A stretch of DNA of 64,000 bases from Pseudomonas farris (GCF_019145235.1 NZ_JAHSTV010000008.1:124001-188000); one strand, 5' to 3'. Numbered from the stretch's first letter, positions 45,025 to 55,804 are shown. The notes: generated by a model not told the origin, from the letters alone. Numbers and translations: made by a program.

Positions 45025-46373
45025 TGAGTACTTCCACGAGCACTTCAAATAGCCAGGCCGAGTCATTCAAGGACCTGGTCAATTGGCTGCGCGGTGCACT
45101 GCGCACGCCAGAGCAATTCACCCTCAGCTACGCCGCCGAGTCGTCGGCTTTCGTGCGTTTCAATCACGCCAAGGTCCGTCAGGCCGGGCAGGTGCAGCAG
45201 GCGAGTGTCGGGTTCAAACTGATTAACGATGGTCGTCATGCCGATCTGAATATCACGCTGTCGGGCGACCCCGAAGCCGATCTTCAGCGTCTGGCCGAAG
45301 GTCTGCAACAGTTGCGCGAAACCCTGCCACTGTTGCCTCAGGATCCATACCTGCTGCTTAACCAGAACGACTGGCAGAGCAACAACGTGCAGGATCATCC
45401 CCTGCCGGACACCGAGCAGGTGGTCGCTGAAATCACTCAGGCTGCCGAGGGTCTGGACCTGGTCGGTTTCTACGCCGCTGGGCCGATCAGTCGCGGTTTC
45501 GCCAGTTCTTCGGGCGCGTTCGGCTGGCATCAGGCCAACAGCTTCAACTTCGATTTCAGCCTGTTCCATGAAAACGGTCAGGCGGTGAAAGCCAGTTATG
45601 CCGGGCACGACTGGAACAGCGAAGGGTTTGCCAGGCGCTTCCAACAGGCCCGCGAGCAATTGGCGTTTCTGGGTCGGCCATTGCGCACCCTGCCGCCCGG
45701 CGAATACCGCGCCTACCTGGCGCCGGCAGCGCTGGAAGAAATCATGGGCATGTTGAGCTGGGGCGGGTTTTCCGCCCAGGCGATTGCCAGCAAACAGAGC
45801 CCCTTGCAGAAGTTCTACGCCAGCGAAGCCAGCTTCAGCCCCAACGTATGGTTGCGTGAGCAGGTCAGCGGTTCGTTGAGCCCGGCGTTTTCCGACGAAG
45901 GTTATCCTCGCGATGACCTGGGGCTGATCGCCAAAGGCATGGCCAATGCCCGTCTGATCAGTTCCCGCAGCGCCGCTGAATACGACCTCACTGCCAACGG
46001 CGCCAGCAGCCATGAATACCCGACAGCGCTGGTCATGCAAGGCGGCAACCTGGAGCAGGCGGACATCCTCAAGCGCCTCGGCACCGGGCTCTACATCAGT
46101 AACCTGTGGTACCTGAACTACTCGGACCAACCGGCGGCGCGCCTGACCGGCATGACACGGTTTGCGACCTTCTGGGTCGAGAACGGCGAGATTCAGGCAC
46201 CGGTCAGCACCATGCGTTTCGATGACAGCGTCTACAGCCTGCTCGGTTCTCAGCTGGAAGCATTGACCGAGGAACGTGAGCTGATGTTGTCGGCCAGCAC
46301 CTACAGTCAGCGGGCCACGGCCTCGGCGTTGTTGCCCGGTGCGCTCGTCAGCCGATTGACCCTGACCCTGTAA
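45024..46373 (+). CDS. TldD/PmbA family protein, TldE-like partner
   Basis: A 449-residue protein without the HExxxH motif, as in TldE (PmbA). It shares the family's C-terminal LYISNLWYLNYSDQPAARLTGMTRFATFWVENGEI pattern. It should form the non-catalytic half of a heterodimer with the preceding product, to which it is translationally coupled. No peptide substrate gene is visible nearby. Confidence 0.85.
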   Translation: MSTSTSTSNSQAESFKDLVNWLRGALRTPEQFTLSYAAESSAFVRFNHAKVRQAGQVQQASVGFKLINDGRHADLNITLSGDPEADLQRLAEGLQQLRETLPLLPQDPYLLLNQNDWQSNNVQDHPLPDTEQVVAEITQAAEGLDLVGFYAAGPISRGFASSSGAFGWHQANSFNFDFSLFHENGQAVKASYAGHDWNSEGFARRFQQAREQLAFLGRPLRTLPPGEYRAYLAPAALEEIMGMLSWGGFSAQAIASKQSPLQKFYASEASFSPNVWLREQVSGSLSPAFSDEGYPRDDLGLIAKGMANARLISSRSAAEYDLTANGASSHEYPTALVMQGGNLEQADILKRLGTGLYISNLWYLNYSDQPAARLTGMTRFATFWVENGEIQAPVSTMRFDDSVYSLLGSQLEALTEERELMLSASTYSQRATASALLPGALVSRLTLTL

Positions 46374-46386
46374 ACACAAAACCTTG

Positions 46387-46514
46387 TGGCGAGGGGGCTT
46401 GCCCCCGTTGGGCTGCGAAGCGGCCCCAGACCGGCAAACGCGCTCCGTCAGACAGACCGCATTCACCGGATTTACGACTGCTACGCAGCCGAACGGGGGC
46501 AAGCCCCCTCGCCA
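46387..46514. repeat. REP pair, GGCGAGGGGGC type
   Basis: TGGCGAGGGGGCTTGCCCCC faces its complement 128 bp downstream, with GGCTGCGAAGC / GCTACGCAGCC inner arms. It is the same family as the element at 8948-9075. Confidence 0.9.
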
Positions 46515-46547
46515 CAGGGACCGAGCACTACCTGACAAAGAGGTCCC

Positions 46548-47975
46548 ATGCCCAACCGCCCACCTCTCGACGCTGTCACCGCCCGCTGGTTGCCGTGGGT
46601 CGTCGCCATTGCCTTCTTCATGCAGTCCCTCGACGGGACGATCCTCAACACCGCCCTCCCCGCCATGGCCCGCGACTTGGCCGAAGACCCGCTGCGCATG
46701 CAGGGCGTCATCATCGCCTACATGCTCACCGTCGCCTTACTGATCCCCGCCTCCGGCTGGATCGCCGACCGCTTCGGCACCCGGAAAATCTTCTTTGGTG
46801 CGATCCTCCTGTTCAGCTTCGGCTCATTGCTCTGCGCCTTGTCCAACACCCTGAGCATGCTCATCGGCGCCCGGGTGATTCAGGGCCTCGGTGGCGCCTT
46901 GATGCTGCCGGTCGGTCGATTGGTGGTGCTGCGCGCCTATCCGCGCTCGGAGCTGGTGCGGATCATGGGGTTCATTACCATCCCCGGCCTGCTCGGCCCG
47001 CTGATCGGCCCGACCATGGGCGGCTGGATGGTGCAATACCTGACCTGGCACTGGATCTTTCTGATCAATTTGCCGGTGGGTGTCCTCGGTTGCTACGCGG
47101 TATGGAAATTCATTCCCGACCTGCGCGGCAGTGAGCGCACCCGCTTCGATAGCCTGGGCTTTTTGCTGTTCGGCGCGGCGATGGTGCTGATCACCATCGC
47201 CATGGAAGGCCTCGGCGAACTGCACCTGCCGCACTTGCGGGTGATGTTGCTGCTATTTGGCGGCATGGCGTGTCTGGCGGCGTATTGGCTGCGGGCCGGG
47301 CACATCGACAATCCACTGTTTGCGCCATCGCTGTTCAAGACCCGGACGTTTGCCGTGGGCATCCTCGGTAACCTGTTTGCCCGGCTGGGCAGCGGCGCGT
47401 TGCCATTCCTGGTGCCGTTGCTACTGCAAGTGGCGCTGGGTTACTCGCCATCTCAGGCCGGGATGAGCATGCTGCCCCTGGCCGCGGCCGCGATGGTTGC
47501 CAAATCGGTGGCGCGACCGCTGATCGAACGTTTCGGCTACCGCAGCGTGCTGACCGGCAACACACTGGCGCTGGGAATCATGCTGGCGAGCATGGGACTG
47601 GTCAGCGAGCAGACGCCGTATTGGCTGTTGCTGGCTCAGTTGGCGGTTCTGGGAGCGATCAACTCCTTGCAGTTCACCGCGATGAACACCGTCACGCTGA
47701 TCGACCTCGACGACGCCAGCGCCAGCAGCGGTAACAGTTTGCTGTCGGTGGTCGCGCAATTGTCTCTGAGCCTCGGAGTGGCCTGCGCCGGTGCCCTGCT
47801 CGGTGGCTTCACGGCAGAAATCGGCAATGACGGCGTGGGCACGGTTCTGGGCGCATTTCAGCTGACGTTTGTGACGGTCGGAATCATGGCGATGCTGGCC
47901 GCAACGATCTTCTCGCAGCTGTCTAGAACTGACGGACGGCGCGTCAGGGGTCCGGAAGAACACATCGAGCCTTAG
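46548..47975 (+). CDS. MFS multidrug transporter (DHA2, MdtD-like)
   Basis: A 475-residue inner membrane protein with about fourteen hydrophobic segments. The DHA2 hallmarks LDGTILNTALPAMARDL in segment 1, the loop-2 GWIADRFGTRK, and RVIQGLGGALMLPVGRL are all seen. It resembles MdtD, a proton-driven drug:H+ antiporter. AGAGG precedes the ATG. No regulator or membrane-fusion protein is adjacent. Its stop codon lies in the left arm of a long inverted repeat. Confidence 0.88.
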   Translation: MPNRPPLDAVTARWLPWVVAIAFFMQSLDGTILNTALPAMARDLAEDPLRMQGVIIAYMLTVALLIPASGWIADRFGTRKIFFGAILLFSFGSLLCALSNTLSMLIGARVIQGLGGALMLPVGRLVVLRAYPRSELVRIMGFITIPGLLGPLIGPTMGGWMVQYLTWHWIFLINLPVGVLGCYAVWKFIPDLRGSERTRFDSLGFLLFGAAMVLITIAMEGLGELHLPHLRVMLLLFGGMACLAAYWLRAGHIDNPLFAPSLFKTRTFAVGILGNLFARLGSGALPFLVPLLLQVALGYSPSQAGMSMLPLAAAAMVAKSVARPLIERFGYRSVLTGNTLALGIMLASMGLVSEQTPYWLLLAQLAVLGAINSLQFTAMNTVTLIDLDDASASSGNSLLSVVAQLSLSLGVACAGALLGGFTAEIGNDGVGTVLGAFQLTFVTVGIMAMLAATIFSQLSRTDGRRVRGPEEHIEP

Positions 47976-48116
47976 TTTCCAGACGATAAGTGCCTGCGCT
48001 CGACCATGCTGCGTTGAAAACAGGCTCGAAATGCTCATTGGCTAAAGCCAACTCCGCTTTCTCGCCTATTTTCGCCTTGCCTGGTCTGCGCTCGGCGACT
48101 TCTCGTCTGGAAACTA
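47973..48116. repeat. 144-bp imperfect inverted repeat
   Basis: The outer arms TAGTTTCCAGACGA (47973-47986) and TCGTCTGGAAACTA (48103-48116) are perfect complements. Inner arms (GAAAACAGGC... and ...GCCTATTTTC) also pair, giving a long hairpin. It fills most of the gap between the transporter and dbpA. It looks like a small non-coding mobile or hairpin repeat of Pseudomonas. Confidence 0.75.
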
Positions 48117-48175
48117 CGGGCGAATGGCCACGAGACTGATACACTGCGCGACATTTTGTTTTGCAGGCCAGTCCC

Positions 48176-49561
<1,386 letters not shown>

Positions 49562-49589
49562 GCGATCGTCTGGCTGACAGAGATCAAAT

Positions 49590-49677
49590 GTGGGAGCGGG
49601 CTTGCTCGCGAAAGCGGACTGACAGACAACATCTATGTTGAATGTACTGGCCCCTTCGCGAGCAAGCCCGCTCCCAC
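49590..49677. repeat. REP pair (head-on)
   Basis: GTGGGAGCGGGCTTGCTCGCGAA faces its complement between dbpA and the flavoprotein gene. Confidence 0.9.
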
Positions 49678-49720
49678 ATTGGTTTGCCGGTGAATTTAAA
49701 ATTTGTGTGAGGACACCGTT

Positions 49721-50899
49721 TTGCGCTCTACCGAAGTCGTGATCATTGGCGCTGGCGCCGCAGGGTTGATGTGTGCGCTGACCGCCGCCGGGCGCGGGCG
49801 CAAGGTGATGTTGCTCGACCATGCGAACAAGGCCGGCAAGAAAATCCTCATGTCGGGCGGTGGGCGCTGCAATTTCACCAACATGTACACCGAACCGAGC
49901 AATTTCCTCTCGCAGAACGAGCACTTCTGCAAATCCGCACTGGCGCGCTACACCCAGTGGGATTTCATCGGTCTGGTGGCCAAACACGGCGTGCCGTACC
50001 ACGAGAAGAAACTCGGCCAGTTGTTCTGCGATAACAAATCCAGCGACATCCTCGGCCTGCTGCTCGAAGAGTGCGATCAAGTCGGCGTCAGCCTGCACCT
50101 GGACACCTCGATCCAGCACATCGAAAAAATGGAAAGCGGCTACCTGCTGCAAACCACCCTCGACCAAATTACCTGTGAGTCTCTAGTGATCGCCACCGGT
50201 GGCCTGTCGATTCCGACCCTCGGCGCCACCGGCTTCGGTTATCAAGTGGCCAAGCAGTTCGGTCACGACCTGCTGCCAACCCGCGCCGGCCTCGTGCCGT
50301 TCACCATCACCGATCAGCTCAAGGAGCTTTGCACCGAGCTGTCCGGTACGTCGGTGGATTGCCTGGTGAGCTGCAACGACCAGAGTTTCCGCGAGAACAT
50401 CCTGTTCACTCACCGCGGCCTCAGCGGGCCGGCGATCTTGCAGATTTCGTCGTTCTGGGAATCCGGCGACACGGTGGAAATCAACCTGATGCCGGATCAC
50501 GACGTGCCGAGCTGGCTACAACAACAGCAGGCCGAACGTCCCAACAGTGAGTTGAAAACCCTGCTCGGGGAAATCTTCACCAAGAAGATGGCCAATCTGC
50601 TGGCAGACAACTGGTTCGCCTCCAAACCGATGAAGCAGTACACCCACGCCGAACTGGCGGACATCGCCGAGAAACTGGCGAGCTGGAAAGTCGTGCCGGC
50701 CGGCACTGAAGGCTACCGCACTGCCGAAGTGACCCTGGGTGGCGTCGACACGCGCGAAGTGTCGTCCAAGACTATGGAATCGCTGAAAAGCCCGGGTCTG
50801 TATTTCATTGGTGAAGTGCTCGACGTCACCGGGCATCTGGGTGGTTTCAACTTTCAGTGGGCCTGGGCCTCCGGCTACGCTGCCGCGCAATTCGTCTGA
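49721..50899 (+). CDS. HI0933-type NAD(P)/FAD-dependent oxidoreductase
   Basis: A 392-residue flavoprotein (YhiN/HI0933 family). FAD motif VVIIGAGAAGLMCA opens the protein, KAGKKILMSGGGRCNFTN is the family signature, and the C-terminal VTGHLGGFNFQWAWASGYAAA closes the FAD site. The activity is unknown. The start is a TTG at 49721 with AGGA 7 bp upstream; a TTG six codons earlier is possible, but no ATG fits. Confidence 0.9.
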   Translation: MRSTEVVIIGAGAAGLMCALTAAGRGRKVMLLDHANKAGKKILMSGGGRCNFTNMYTEPSNFLSQNEHFCKSALARYTQWDFIGLVAKHGVPYHEKKLGQLFCDNKSSDILGLLLEECDQVGVSLHLDTSIQHIEKMESGYLLQTTLDQITCESLVIATGGLSIPTLGATGFGYQVAKQFGHDLLPTRAGLVPFTITDQLKELCTELSGTSVDCLVSCNDQSFRENILFTHRGLSGPAILQISSFWESGDTVEINLMPDHDVPSWLQQQQAERPNSELKTLLGEIFTKKMANLLADNWFASKPMKQYTHAELADIAEKLASWKVVPAGTEGYRTAEVTLGGVDTREVSSKTMESLKSPGLYFIGEVLDVTGHLGGFNFQWAWASGYAAAQFV

Positions 50900-50915
50900 C
50901 AAACACAAATTAAAT

Positions 50916-51003
50916 GTGGGAGCGGGCTTGCTCGCGAAGGCGGTCTGACAGTCAACATCGATGTTGAATGTACTGGCCTCTTCGCGAGCAAGCCCGCTCC
51001 CAC
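50916..51003. repeat. REP pair (head-on)
   Basis: Inverted copies between the flavoprotein gene and the yccS-like gene; the remainder of the 223-bp gap shows nothing else. Confidence 0.9.
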
Positions 51004-51122
51004 ATTGAATCTATGGTGACTGGTCAGGAACAGATTTTGCTGTCAGATGTGATCGGCGCCATTGCGTCGACGTCATTAGTGGCTCAATTTAGCGTCATTG
51101 CCTCGGAAGGCCTTCGCACTTC

Positions 51123-53306
51123 ATGTCATCGACCACATTTCGGCAGTCTCTGCGTCGCCTCTGGGCGCTGGATAAATTCAGCTACAGCGTGCGGGTATTC
51201 ATCGCCCTGACCGGCAGCATGGCGCTGTGTTGGTACCTGGACGAGATGGGGCTGTTGATCCCGTTGTTCCTGGGGATCATCGCCAGCGCCCTGGCCGAAA
51301 CCGACGACAGTTGGCAGGGTCGCCTAAACGCGCTGGCCGTGACGCTGGTGTGTTTTATGGTCGCTGCCCTGTCCGTCGAGCTGCTCTTCCCCTATCCCAT
51401 CCTCTTTATCATCGCCTTTGCACTGGCCAGTTTCTGCCTGACCATGCTCGGCGCGCTGGGCGAACGGTATGGCGCAATTGCTTCGGCGACGCTGATTCTG
51501 TCGGTCTACACCATGATCGGCGTGGACCAGCGCGGCGGCGCGGTCACCGATTTCTGGCACGAGCCGGTGCTGCTGGTGGCCGGTGCGGCCTGGTACGGCT
51601 TGCTATCCGTGCTGTGGCAGGCGCTGTTTTCCAACCAGCCAGTGCAGCAGAGCCTGGCACGACTCTTCCGCGAACTGGGTTATTACCTGAAACTCAAATC
51701 GTCGCTGTTCGAACCGATCCGGCAGATGGACGTGGAAGCACAGCGGCTGGAACTGGCACAGCAGAACGGTCGGGTGGTGGCGGCCTTGAACGCCGCCAAG
51801 GAAATCATTCTGCATCGGGTCGGCGACGGTCGGCCGGGTGTGAAAGTCAGCCGTTATCTGAAGCTGTACTTCCTCGCCCAGGACATCCACGAGCGCGCCA
51901 GTTCCTCCCACTACCCCTACAACGCGCTGGCCGAAGCGTTCTTCCACAGCGACGTGCTGTTCCGCTGTCAGCGCCTGCTGCGCCAGCAAGGCAAGGCTTG
52001 CCGCGCGCTGGCCGAATCGATCCAGATGCGCCAGCCGTTTATCTATGACGCAAGCTTCGCCGAGGCCCTGAGCGACCTGCATGCATCCCTTGAACACCTG
52101 CGTATCCAGAGCAATCCGGCCTGGCGCGGTCTGCTGCGTTCATTGCGAGCATTGGCGGCCAACCTCGGCACCCTCGACCGTTTGCTCAGCGACGCCAGCA
52201 ACCCCGATTCGCTCGCAGATGCCACCGACAGCAGCCTGCTGGACCGTTCACCGCGTAGCCTCAAAGATGTCTGGATACGCTTACGCACGCAGCTGACGCC
52301 GACGTCCTTGCTGTTCCGCCATGCCCTGCGCCTGCCCTTGGCGTTGAGCATCGGCTACGGCATGGTGCATTTGATCCACCCCTCGCAAGGTTACTGGATC
52401 ATCCTCACCACGCTGTTTGTCTGTCAGCCGAACTACGGCGCCACCCGCCGCAAACTCGGGCAACGGATTGTCGGCACCGCCATCGGCCTGACCGTGGCTT
52501 GGGCGTTGTTCGATCTGTTTCCAAATCCGTTGGTGCAGTCGAGCTTCGCCATCCTTGCCGGGGTGGTGTTCTTTACCAACCGCACCACTCGCTACACGCT
52601 GGCGACTGCCGCGATCACGCTTCTGGTGCTGTTCTGCTTCAACCAGGTGGGCGATGGTTACGGGCTGCTGCTGCCGCGACTGTTCGACACCTTGCTCGGC
52701 AGTCTCATCGCCGGGCTGGCGGTATTCCTGTTCCTGCCGGACTGGCAAGGCCGACGCTTGAACAAAGTGCTAGCCAACACCCTCACCTGCAACAGCATTT
52801 ACCTGCGCCAGATCATGCAGCAATACGCCGCCGGTAAAAGCGACGACCTGGCTTATCGCCTGGCCCGACGCAACGCCCACAACGCCGATGCCGCGCTGTC
52901 GACCACGCTGGCCAACATGCTGATGGAGCCGGGGCACTTCCGCAAAGAAGCGGATGTCGGGTTCCGCTTCCTGGTGCTGTCGCACACCTTGCTCAGCTAT
53001 TTGTCGGGGCTGGGAGCACACCGCGAAACCCAACTGCCGTCAGACGTGCGCGAGCATTTAATCGACGGTGCCGGCGTGAGACTGGCTGCCAGCCTCGACG
53101 AAATCGCCCAAGGCCTGGCGAGCAAACAGCCGATTGCGATTCAGAGTGATGAGGAAGAAGCGCAGGCCAATGAGCTTGAACAGATGCCGGATGAGCTCGA
53201 TGAAGGGCAGCGGTTGGTGCAGACGCAACTGGCGTTGATTTGCCGGCAACTGGGGCCGTTGCGGACGTTGGCGGCGCATCTCATCAAGGACACTAGCGAG
53301 GCTTGA
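51123..53306 (+). CDS. YccS-family inner membrane protein
   Basis: A 727-residue protein with two blocks of about five hydrophobic segments (residues 20-180 and 395-540) separated by a long soluble domain, the YccS/YhfK layout. The second block has the fusaric-acid-resistance-like pattern HPSQGYWIILTTLFVCQPNYGATRRKLGQRIVGT. The family is proposed to include efflux proteins for aromatic acids but the substrate is unknown. GGAAGG lies upstream of the ATG. Confidence 0.88.
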   Translation: MSSTTFRQSLRRLWALDKFSYSVRVFIALTGSMALCWYLDEMGLLIPLFLGIIASALAETDDSWQGRLNALAVTLVCFMVAALSVELLFPYPILFIIAFALASFCLTMLGALGERYGAIASATLILSVYTMIGVDQRGGAVTDFWHEPVLLVAGAAWYGLLSVLWQALFSNQPVQQSLARLFRELGYYLKLKSSLFEPIRQMDVEAQRLELAQQNGRVVAALNAAKEIILHRVGDGRPGVKVSRYLKLYFLAQDIHERASSSHYPYNALAEAFFHSDVLFRCQRLLRQQGKACRALAESIQMRQPFIYDASFAEALSDLHASLEHLRIQSNPAWRGLLRSLRALAANLGTLDRLLSDASNPDSLADATDSSLLDRSPRSLKDVWIRLRTQLTPTSLLFRHALRLPLALSIGYGMVHLIHPSQGYWIILTTLFVCQPNYGATRRKLGQRIVGTAIGLTVAWALFDLFPNPLVQSSFAILAGVVFFTNRTTRYTLATAAITLLVLFCFNQVGDGYGLLLPRLFDTLLGSLIAGLAVFLFLPDWQGRRLNKVLANTLTCNSIYLRQIMQQYAAGKSDDLAYRLARRNAHNADAALSTTLANMLMEPGHFRKEADVGFRFLVLSHTLLSYLSGLGAHRETQLPSDVREHLIDGAGVRLAASLDEIAQGLASKQPIAIQSDEEEAQANELEQMPDELDEGQRLVQTQLALICRQLGPLRTLAAHLIKDTSEA

Positions 53307-53331
53307 GATTTTTGCTGATCGGGCGGGCCTC

Positions 53332-53423
53332 TTCGCGAGCAAGCCCGCTCCCACATTTAATCTGTGGTGTTCACAAAATTATATTCACCGCAGAACTAAT
53401 GTGGGAGCGGGCTTGCTCGCGAA
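53332..53423. repeat. REP pair (tail-to-tail)
   Basis: Inverted copies between the convergent yccS-like and binding-protein genes. Confidence 0.9.
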
Positions 53424-53455
53424 GGCGTCATCGGCCACACCACAATACCCGGCAG

Positions 53456-54193
53456 TTACATCCCATGCTGCTTGAGCAATTTCTCATAACTCCCATCAGC
53501 CTTCATCGCCGCAATCTCACGGTCGAAACCGGCGACGATCTGTTCATGCTGGGGGTTCTTCAGGCTTACCAGAATATGCAGGCTGTTCTCGCTCAATGGC
53601 TTGGGCAAAAACTCCACGGCATTGCGTACCTTGAATGATTCCCGAGCCAGGTAATACCGGGCGACAAACTCGTCTTCCAGGGTCAGCTTGACCCGGTCGG
53701 CCGCGACCATACGCACGGCCATGGCGAAGTTATGCACGGGGACTTTCTGCAGCGACACATCGTCGTCGAATGCTTGCGAATAGGCATAGCCTCGTACCAC
53801 CGCTATCGGGTAGGTGTGCAGTTGTTGCAGGTTGCTGAATTCGATCGGCGTGTCTTTGCGCTTGAGAAAGCGCACGCGGTTGAGCAGGTACTCGCCGGAA
53901 AACTGCCCCAGTTTCGTGCGCTCGTCGGTGTACCAAGCGTTGACCAGCACGTCGTAACGCCCCTCGCCTACCCCAAACAAGGCTCGCGCCCACGGCACCT
54001 GCTCGAAATCACTGGCATAACCGGCCCGGGCCAGCGCGGTGCTGACGATGTCCGTGGCCAATCCGCCATTGACCAGCGTGGCGTCGGTAAAGGGTGGCCA
54101 GGCATCGGCGACCAGACGCAGCTTTTGCGCTGCCGCAGCCTGTGTCAGCAACAGCAATCCAATCAAAGCAAATGCTCGATGCAATCGCGGCAT
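53456..54193 (-). CDS. Periplasmic substrate-binding protein (SBP_bac_3 type)
   Basis: A 245-residue secreted protein. The signal peptide (LHRAFALIGLLLLTQAAAA) is followed by KLRLVADAWPPFTD, the usual first strand of family 3 solute-binding proteins. PVHNFAMAVRMVAADRV and the C-terminal FDREIAAMKADGSYEKLLKQHG are also typical. No ABC permease genes are nearby, so it may be an orphan or signalling receptor. AAGGA precedes the ATG. Confidence 0.85.
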   Translation of the reverse strand: MPRLHRAFALIGLLLLTQAAAAQKLRLVADAWPPFTDATLVNGGLATDIVSTALARAGYASDFEQVPWARALFGVGEGRYDVLVNAWYTDERTKLGQFSGEYLLNRVRFLKRKDTPIEFSNLQQLHTYPIAVVRGYAYSQAFDDDVSLQKVPVHNFAMAVRMVAADRVKLTLEDEFVARYYLARESFKVRNAVEFLPKPLSENSLHILVSLKNPQHEQIVAGFDREIAAMKADGSYEKLLKQHGM

Positions 54194-54451
54194 GCCAGAA
54201 AATCCTTAGCGGGCGGGCTGCCCGACGTGTTCTTCAGCCAAAACTCCCAAGCCCCTCTACCGCGAAACCCAGGTCCTAACATTTGCTTATCGACCACATT
54301 GCACAGCGCTGCATCGCAGATTACACAAAGAAGACAATCTCGCGAGAAATGAATGATGGCATTTTGGCCTTTGTCACAGATTTCGCTGCCATCAAGACAT
54401 CCCGCGTCAGGACGCTTAGTATCGAAGCAACGTTGTTCAAGGAATCTGAAG

Positions 54452-54904
54452 ATGACAGTCGATTGGGTCTGCAAACACCACAGCGATCTGGGTAAAGAAC
54501 AGCTTTATGCCATTTTGCAGTTGCGCGCCGAGGTGTTCATCGTCGAGCAAAAATGCATTTATCAGGACATCGATGGACAGGACCTGGAAGGTGACACCTG
54601 CCATTTGATGGGCTGGGACGGAGACCGTTTGGTGGCTTACCTGCGATTGCTCGACCCGGAGCTACAGGGCGGTGACGTGGTGATTGGCCGGGTGATCATT
54701 GCTCCCGCTGCACGCGGCACAGGGCTTGGGCATGAAATGATGAGCCAGGCGTTGAAACAGGCCGCCAAACGCTGGCCTGATGTGCCGATCTACCTCTCGG
54801 CTCAGGCGCATTTGCAAGGGTACTACGGGCAGTACGGGTTTGTGGTGGTGGGTGAAGAGTATTTGGAGGATGACATTCCGCATATTGGGATGCGTCGCCC
54901 ATAA
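54452..54904 (+). CDS. ElaA-like GNAT acetyltransferase
   Basis: A 150-residue GNAT. ElaA-type signatures are seen: YAILQLRAEVFIVEQKC, YQDIDGQD, AYLRLLDP and RGTGLGHEMM (acetyl-CoA loop), with a C-terminal DDIPHIGMRR. The substrate is unknown. ATG at 54452 follows AAGGA. The 258-bp gap before it contains no other gene. Confidence 0.88.
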   Translation: MTVDWVCKHHSDLGKEQLYAILQLRAEVFIVEQKCIYQDIDGQDLEGDTCHLMGWDGDRLVAYLRLLDPELQGGDVVIGRVIIAPAARGTGLGHEMMSQALKQAAKRWPDVPIYLSAQAHLQGYYGQYGFVVVGEEYLEDDIPHIGMRRP

Positions 54905-54911
54905 AGGCCTC

Positions 54912-54999
54912 TTCGCGAGCAAGCCCGCTCCCACATCTGCGATATGCATGTATTTTGTATTCACGGGCAATCCCGTGTGGGAGCGGGCTTGCTCGCGAA
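54912..54999. repeat. REP pair (tail-to-tail), last of the window
   Basis: Inverted copies after the ElaA-like gene. No further REP copies are seen from here to the window end. Confidence 0.9.
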
Positions 55000-55025
55000 G
55001 GCGTCAGCCGCAACACCACAAAATC

Positions 55026-55322
55026 TCAGGGGTATTCCAACACCGCTTTGATCTGCCGCAGATTACGCTCGATCCACCCTCGATCAATCGCTCCCCACTC
55101 GCGAATCCGATAGCGCCCCGCATGGTTGCGTGCGCCTTCTTCTTGCTCGAATTCACAAATTATATCCAGATCCGCCAACGCCGCGATGGTGTCCTGGGCC
55201 GTGCGCCGGGGCATGCCGGTCACTTCAGTCAATGCCGGCACGCTGCTGGCCAGTCCGCTGTCGATCAGGTACGCCACGTACAACCGGCGGTAAAAACTGC
55301 TTTTAGTCTTGCTCACGTCCAT
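55026..55322 (-). CDS. Small winged-helix DNA-binding protein
   Basis: A 98-residue protein. Residues 25-75 form a winged helix (VPALTEVTGMPRRTAQDTIAALADLDIICEFEQ) with a wing around GRYRI. The rest is short and helical. It may be a stand-alone regulator. GGGGAA precedes the ATG. It is divergent from the YodC-like gene, and a lux-box-like palindrome lies between them, 103 bp from this start. Confidence 0.75.
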   Translation of the reverse strand: MDVSKTKSSFYRRLYVAYLIDSGLASSVPALTEVTGMPRRTAQDTIAALADLDIICEFEQEEGARNHAGRYRIREWGAIDRGWIERNLRQIKAVLEYP

Positions 55323-55424
55323 CCGCTATTCCCCGTCCCCTGATGACCCCAAAAGATCGCAGGCTTGAAGAACGATAACAAGCCATTAACCCCAATCACA
55401 AGACCACCCCGCAATCGCTGCAGA

Positions 55425-55440
55425 CTATCTGTATTGATAG
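55425..55440. promoter_or_regulatory. Lux-box-like palindrome 1 (YodC-like gene)
   Basis: CTATCTGTATTGATAG has a perfect CTATC-N6-GATAG inverted repeat. It resembles the P. aeruginosa lasI box CTATCTCATTTGCTAG as I remember it. It lies 126 bp before the YodC-like ATG. Confidence 0.65.
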
Positions 55441-55565
55441 TGTACATTCACCGAATTCTCGGACTAGATTCCAGTTAACTAATCTATGCGCTCTTCATTG
55501 TGCGCCACTGAAGCCTTTTTAAAGCACTGGCGAAGAGCTAAATATCGTTTTGGGAGAACAACAAT

Positions 55566-55772
55566 ATGACTGTATTTGAACCTGGCGCATGCGTTCGCCT
55601 ACGCTCGGGGGGAAGGAGGATGGTAGTAAAATCTCCATCATCCGATGTCCATTTGCTCACGACGTCCCTGGTACTGTGTGAATACCGTGCAAAACACCGA
55701 ATTGTCCAAGGATTTTACGCAGCATGCGATCTGATCGCCACACCTGACAACCTCCCACTCAAGCGACCATAA
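55566..55772 (+). CDS. YodC-like (DUF2158) small protein
   Basis: A 68-residue protein. The opening FEPGACVRLRSGGRRMVVKSP fits the FxPGdxVxLkSGGpxMtV motif of YodC/DUF2158, a small beta-barrel-like fold, and the later CEY and GFYAACDLI parts match more loosely. No function is established for the family. GGGAGA precedes the ATG. Its promoter region carries the cleanest lux-box-like palindrome in the window, which suggests quorum control. A weak CTACCT/AGGTAG hairpin with TTTTT follows the stop. Confidence 0.75.
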   Translation: MTVFEPGACVRLRSGGRRMVVKSPSSDVHLLTTSLVLCEYRAKHRIVQGFYAACDLIATPDNLPLKRP

Positions 55773-55804
55773 CTACCTGAATGAATAATAGGTAGAACAC
55801 CTTT

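Noticed and set aside
46387..46514. Intrinsic terminator
   Set aside because: The long inverted arms are a REP pair of the same family as 8948-9075 and lack a T-run.
53456..54193. Part of an amino acid ABC transport operon
   Set aside because: No permease or ATPase gene lies on either side; it is a single gene.
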